Position numbers and translations under genes: made by a program. Of a stretch of 43,977 bases of DNA, positions 41,999 to 43,977 are shown piece after piece (the stretch's first letter is position 1; every line of letters starts with the position of its first letter). The notes below the pieces were generated by a model. The model did not search any database. It was not told the DNA's origin and was given only the letters and a program-made list of their open reading frames with translations. Source of the stretch: Verrucomicrobiota bacterium (GTDB taxonomy: Bacteria > Verrucomicrobiota > Verrucomicrobiia > Limisphaerales > J093); NCBI GenBank assembly GCA_016871715.1, contig VHCO01000035.1:1-43977 (forward strand), written 5' to 3'.

Positions 41999-43977
41999 TC
42001 AGTGGGCCGGCGGGCTGTAGGAACGCAGGTTCCATTCTTCGACGAGTTCGCAGGGCAACTGGGCGAGGAAACGTGAGGGCTGCTGGAAGAGGTCCGGCCC
42101 GGCGCGGTAGCTGGCTCGTTCGAGCGGGTAGCAGAGGTATAGCTCGTTGCGGGCGCGAGTTAGGGCCACGTAGAACAGCCGCCGTTCTTCTTCTTCGCCT
42201 TCCTCGTTGTCGAGCGCGCGTTGTGAGGGGAAGAGTCCCTCGCAAAGCATAATGACGAACACCACATCGAATTCGAGGCCTTTGGCCTGGTGAATGGTCG
42301 AGAGGCGGAGGCGATCCTCGGCGTTGGTCTTTCCGGCGGTCTCAGCCTCGGCCTCGACGTTCGTGAGCAAGGCCAATTGGCTGAGGAACTCGTCGGTCTT
42401 CTCGAACGGCGCGGCGTAGGCGGCCAATTGTTCGAGGTCGTCGAGGCGGGCCCGATAGTTGGCGAAGTGCTGCTGGAGATACTCTTGGTAACCGGCCTCG
42501 AGGACGAGCCGGATCATTTCGGATGGGCAATTGCGCGTCTCGGGGGTGTCGAGTTGGGCGAGGGTGGTGGCCAACTCGGCCCAGCTCACCTGGGATTTCT
42601 TGGGCACAGCCCGGGAGAGGGCTTGGAAGGCAACCGCACGCGAGGCACTGGCGCGCCGCACCGTCGCGAGTTGGCCCACCCATTCGCGCCAGAGTTTGTC
42701 GGCGGCCTTGGCGCCGATGCCGGGCAACAGCCGCACCAGGCGTTTGAAGGCGAGCTCGTCCTGGGGATTGCACACGAACCGCAAGTACGCCGCGACGTCC
42801 TTGATGTGGGCCTGCTCGAAGAAGCGAATGCCGCTGGTGATGGCGAACGATATGTTACGCCGGCTCAGTTCGAGCTGGAGTTCAAGGGCGTGGAAGTGAG
42901 AGCGGTACAGGACGGCCATGTTGCGCAGGTTCATGCCCCCCTCCTGCAGTTCGAGCACGCGCTGCGTCACAAACGCGGCCCGGAACCCCCCGTCATCGCA
43001 AACCGCCAACGCCGGCTTCTGGCCGGAGCCCCGAACGGGCACCAGTTCTTTACGGTGCTGGTGGATGTTGGGGGCGATCGCCGCGTTGGCGAGCCTCAGG
43101 ATTTCGGGAGTGCTACGGTAGTTGGTCTCGATTTTGAAGACGCGCGCGCCGGGGTGGCGTTCGGGGAACCGTAGGATGTTGCGGAAGTTGGCGCCACGCC
43201 AAGCGTAGATGCTCTGCGAGTCGTCCCCGACGGCCATGACGTTGTGGTGCCGGGCGGCAAGGCGATCGATGAGGTCGCTTTGGAGTCGGTTCGTATCCTG
43301 GTATTCGTCCACCAAAAGGAACTGGAACCGCCGCTGGTAGTGCTCGCACACGTCCGGCGCCTGGGTGAGCAACTGGAGCCAGAGGCAGAGCAGGTCGTCG
43401 AAATCCATGACGCCATCGATGCGCTTCCGCTCCGAGTAGCTGGTGTGCAGGCTTTCGAGCTGGGGCCGCAGGTGGGCGACATGGGGGAACCTGCGTTCGA
43501 GGACTTGGGGAATGGGTTGGCAGGTATTGGCGGCGAACGAGTACAGGTCGGCCAAGACCTCCGGCTTCGGGAAGCGGGTGGCTTTGACGTCGATCTGGCT
43601 TTCCGCAAGGCAAACGCCAAGGAGGTCCTCGGCATCCTCGCGATCGAGGATGGTGAAATCGGGGCGGTAGCCGAGCCGCTCGGCATGGCGGCGCAAGACG
43701 CGATTGCCCACCGCATGGAAGGTGCCTCCCCACAGCCCCGCCAGGTTGCGGGCGACCAACTGGGCGACTCGGCGCATCATCTCGCCGGCGGCCTTATTGG
43801 TGAAGGTCAGCAGCAGGATGTTCTCCGGCGGGACGCCCTGCTCGAGCAGGTAGGCCACGCGGTAGGTGAGGGTGCGAGTCTTGCCGGCGCCAGCCCCGGC
43901 GATCACCAGAGCCGGCCCGGGGTCGGCGGTGACGGCGGCGTACTGCTGCGGGTTCAGTTCGCGAGCGTAATCGATCT
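41999..43977 (-). CDS. UvrD/PcrA-type superfamily 1 DNA helicase, 5' end outside window
   Basis: The reading frame runs past the right edge: bases up to 43977 add YARELNPQQYAAVTADPGPA before the first ATG in the window, matching the normal N-terminus of UvrD helicases (ELN--Q--AV). Motif I is GAGAGKTRTLTYRVA; motif II LLVDEYQDTN; motif III VGDDSQSIYAWRGANFRNIL; motif IV NYRSTPEIL; motif V STIHQAKGLEFDVVFV; motif VI VALTRARNELYLCYP. About 660 residues are present, near full length. It unwinds DNA in repair and replication restart. The C-terminal Tudor-like domain of PcrA is missing or very short (it ends SRFLAQLPCELVEEWNLRSY). The partial 5' end is due to the window edge. Confidence 0.95.
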   Translation of the reverse strand, partial: IDYARELNPQQYAAVTADPGPALVIAGAGAGKTRTLTYRVAYLLEQGVPPENILLLTFTNKAAGEMMRRVAQLVARNLAGLWGGTFHAVGNRVLRRHAERLGYRPDFTILDREDAEDLLGVCLAESQIDVKATRFPKPEVLADLYSFAANTCQPIPQVLERRFPHVAHLRPQLESLHTSYSERKRIDGVMDFDDLLCLWLQLLTQAPDVCEHYQRRFQFLLVDEYQDTNRLQSDLIDRLAARHHNVMAVGDDSQSIYAWRGANFRNILRFPERHPGARVFKIETNYRSTPEILRLANAAIAPNIHQHRKELVPVRGSGQKPALAVCDDGGFRAAFVTQRVLELQEGGMNLRNMAVLYRSHFHALELQLELSRRNISFAITSGIRFFEQAHIKDVAAYLRFVCNPQDELAFKRLVRLLPGIGAKAADKLWREWVGQLATVRRASASRAVAFQALSRAVPKKSQVSWAELATTLAQLDTPETRNCPSEMIRLVLEAGYQEYLQQHFANYRARLDDLEQLAAYAAPFEKTDEFLSQLALLTNVEAEAETAGKTNAEDRLRLSTIHQAKGLEFDVVFVIMLCEGLFPSQRALDNEEGEEEERRLFYVALTRARNELYLCYPLERASYRAGPDLFQQPSRFLAQLPCELVEEWNLRSYSPPAH

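Overview
The window is GC-rich and gene-dense. Its gene content points to a Verrucomicrobiota bacterium, probably near the Limisphaera/Pedosphaera group. The clues are a decayed secreted beta-helix protein family of a type I associate with that phylum, a propeller-type sensor kinase, large secreted glycan-active proteins whose C-termini resemble verrucomicrobial surface proteins, and a floA-nfeD pair followed by a Pro-rich protein. The phylum call is inference from protein resemblance recalled from memory; no search was run.

Layout. 1-3.2 kb (minus strand) is a decaying region: two broken copies of a large secreted beta-helix-type gene, between which lie two small ATGA-coupled genes of unknown function. 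3.2-10.6 kb (mostly minus) holds a giant secreted NPCBM/toroid protein, a DUF4230 protein, a small secreted protein, and an iolG-hemG pair (inositol 2-dehydrogenase family and protoporphyrinogen oxidase). 11.0-17.7 kb (plus) is a compact RND efflux operon: a His-rich small protein, a lipoprotein adaptor, an HME-like pump and a TolC-type channel. Two copies of a ~150-180 bp direct repeat flank it. 18.0-20.4 kb (plus) is nfeD-floA-Pro-rich protein. 20.4-25.0 kb (minus) is a CPA2 antiporter coupled by ATGA overlap to a propeller/Y_Y_Y histidine kinase. 25.0-25.9 kb is a repeat-rich intergenic region with a 60-bp tandem array. 25.9-30.3 kb holds a small membrane protein and smc. 30.3-31.1 kb holds gene remnants and tRNA-Leu(GAG). 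31.4-35.0 kb holds a LapA-like protein, a PduO-type cobalamin adenosyltransferase, an RluA-RlmI-like fusion and a family 4 uracil-DNA glycosylase. 35.1-37.0 kb holds a MITE copy, tRNA-Ala(CGC), a frameshifted glutaredoxin and lhgO. 37.0-44.0 kb holds a GH5-like secreted hydrolase, an L,D-transpeptidase, a small secreted protein and a 5'-partial UvrD/PcrA helicase.

The strongest non-gene signals are small repeated elements. One is a MITE-like family with perfect 18-bp terminal inverted repeats (full copy 10852-10982 with an 8-bp target duplication; relatives at 1576, 6949 and 35099). The second is a REP-like 27-nt hairpin module (2917-2998 as an inverted pair, 17724 and 25319). The third is the 60-bp tandem array. 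No integrase, transposase or CRISPR array was seen. The best candidate for an undescribed protein system is the pair of coupled small genes embedded between the beta-helix gene copies at the left end. Most other genes are recognisable housekeeping, envelope or transport functions.
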